Shown piece by piece: positions 43,523 to 44,218 of a DNA stretch of 44,218 nt; positions within the stretch are counted from its first letter, which is position 1; each line of letters opens with the position of its first letter. The position numbers were made by a program, and so were the translations under genes. The notes under the pieces were generated by a model, which was not told the origin of the DNA, searched no databases, and was given only the letters and a program-made list of their open reading frames with translations. Source of the stretch: Nanobdellota archaeon (lineage in GTDB: Archaea; Nanobdellota; Nanobdellia; JAAOXT01); assembly GCA_018221045.1 (NCBI GenBank), contig JAAOXT010000019.1, positions 1-44,218 on the forward strand. The letters are read 5' to 3'.

Positions 43523-44218
43523 ATGAAAATCATTAAGCTTGGTGGCAGCCTGTTAACTGATAAAAATAAATTAGACTCCTTAAGGGAGAGTGTTCTTAGA
43601 AGGGTTTGTGAAGAGATTAAGAAGAGTGGTGAAAAGGTTTTGGTGGTTCATGGTGCTGGGAGTTATGGCCACATTCTTGCGAAAAAGTATGGTTTGAATA
43701 AAGGTTTTCGAGATGAGGGACAGTTGAAGGGTTTGTTTGAGTGTTACGCCTCGCTTAACGAATTGCACTTACGAGTGGTTAAGGAATTGAACCTGGCTGG
43801 TTTGCCAGCGATTAGTTTTCGTCCTTACGCTGTTTGCTCGGCAAATAATGGCAGGATTAAAGAATTCTCTATGAATCCTTTGATGGGAGTGTTAAAGTTG
43901 GGTTTGATTCCTGTGTTGTGCGGTGACGTGGTGGTGGACGAGTCCACTGGTTTTAGCATTGTTTCTGGTGACCAGTTGGTTCCTTTTTTGGCAAGGGTTT
44001 TAGGGGTTGAAGAATTGGTTTTTGCGGGTGGAGTGGACGGCATTTTGAAGAATGAAAAAGTTATTCCGATAATCAATTCTTTTAGTGAAGTCGAGGATGT
44101 TTTAGGGGGTAGTGATGGGGTTGACGTTACTGGTGGCATGGCTGGAAAATTGAAGGAATTGTTTGATTCGTGCCCAAAAGGTTGTAAGGTCAGAATTGTC
44201 AACGGTTTGGTTGAGGGC
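43523..44218 (+). CDS. ipk: Isopentenyl phosphate kinase, C-terminus cut by window edge
   Basis: 232 residues in frame to the window edge; the family is usually about 245-265 residues, so a short end is missing. Amino-acid kinase fold: KLGGSLLTDK (5-14) for ATP/phosphate, then HGAGSYGH (43-50) with His50, the residue that binds isopentenyl phosphate in studied archaeal enzymes. SGDQLVP and VTGGMAGK (~206-213) complete the family pattern. It phosphorylates isopentenyl phosphate to isopentenyl diphosphate in the archaeal mevalonate pathway, feeding membrane lipids. ATG 43523 with TATA 25-32 bases upstream. Confidence 0.95.
   Translation, partial: MKIIKLGGSLLTDKNKLDSLRESVLRRVCEEIKKSGEKVLVVHGAGSYGHILAKKYGLNKGFRDEGQLKGLFECYASLNELHLRVVKELNLAGLPAISFRPYAVCSANNGRIKEFSMNPLMGVLKLGLIPVLCGDVVVDESTGFSIVSGDQLVPFLARVLGVEELVFAGGVDGILKNEKVIPIINSFSEVEDVLGGSDGVDVTGGMAGKLKELFDSCPKGCKVRIVNGLVEG

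Noticed and set aside
43435..43533. Longer start for the ribbon-helix-helix gene
   Set aside because: The upstream in-frame extension passes through the TATA box and palindrome region; ATG 43434 has a promoter at the right spacing and begins the RHH strand.
1..44218. Oligosaccharyltransferase AglB
   Set aside because: None of the membrane proteins shows the WWDxG motif, so general N-glycosylation transferase is not present here.
1..44218. tRNA, rRNA, CRISPR arrays and insertion sequences
   Set aside because: Intergenic gaps are all under about 155 bases; I saw no cloverleaf, direct-repeat array or transposase pattern. Covariance searches could not be run.

Overview
The window reads as archaeal chromosome. 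Evidence: a proteasome beta subunit with a short propeptide ahead of a Thr-Thr-Thr-Leu-Gly N-terminus, an isopentenyl phosphate kinase (alternative mevalonate pathway), TATA boxes 25-33 bases upstream of operon-first start codons (leaderless transcription), and Shine-Dalgarno sites (GGAGGTG, GAGGTGA) only at internal genes. Small, tightly packed, AT-rich genes and a Cys-rich surface protein suggest a DPANN-type archaeon (Woesearchaeota, Pacearchaeota or Diapherotrites-like). That lineage call is an inference; no rRNA is present to confirm it.

Layout. 1-1727: C-terminally truncated Cys-rich surface protein. 1880-2227: small unknown protein. 2208-37444: a large accessory island made of short, strand-alternating operons. 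It holds ten radical SAM proteins, an eleventh following at 39053. Six of the eleven have an N-terminal B12-binding-like domain; five do not, and two of those five carry an N-terminal CxxC...CxxC/H metal knuckle like tetraether lipid synthase relatives. Interleaved are seven large polytopic membrane proteins of GT-C or YfhO type, three GT2 glycosyltransferases, a Gfo/Idh/MocA dehydrogenase, an AsnB-type amidotransferase, a membrane-anchored transglutaminase-fold protein, a NodU/CmcH carbamoyltransferase and a membrane-anchored OB-fold-like protein. 37422-38975: UbiA-type prenyltransferase, 51-residue zinc-ribbon protein and proteasome beta on the minus strand. 39053-43158: B12-radical SAM, DUF362-ferredoxin, small membrane protein, UPF0173-type metallo-hydrolase and PIN nuclease. 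43153-43434: a convergent ribbon-helix-helix protein. 43523-44218: the start of isopentenyl phosphate kinase.

How it may work together. Gfo/Idh and GT2 enzymes would make and transfer sugars on the cytoplasmic face. GT-C proteins would use lipid-phosphate sugars on the outer face. AsnB and carbamoyltransferase homologues would add amide and carbamoyl groups. The radical SAM set would add C-methyl groups, C-C or C-S bonds, or rearrange sugars or isoprenoid chains. The best reading is a biosynthesis island for a heavily tailored surface glycan or glycolipid, possibly including modified isoprenoid lipids. Products and substrates cannot be read from sequence.

No stretch longer than about 150 bases lacks a gene. 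All six convergent pairs overlap at their 3' ends. I saw no tRNA, rRNA, CRISPR array or insertion sequence.
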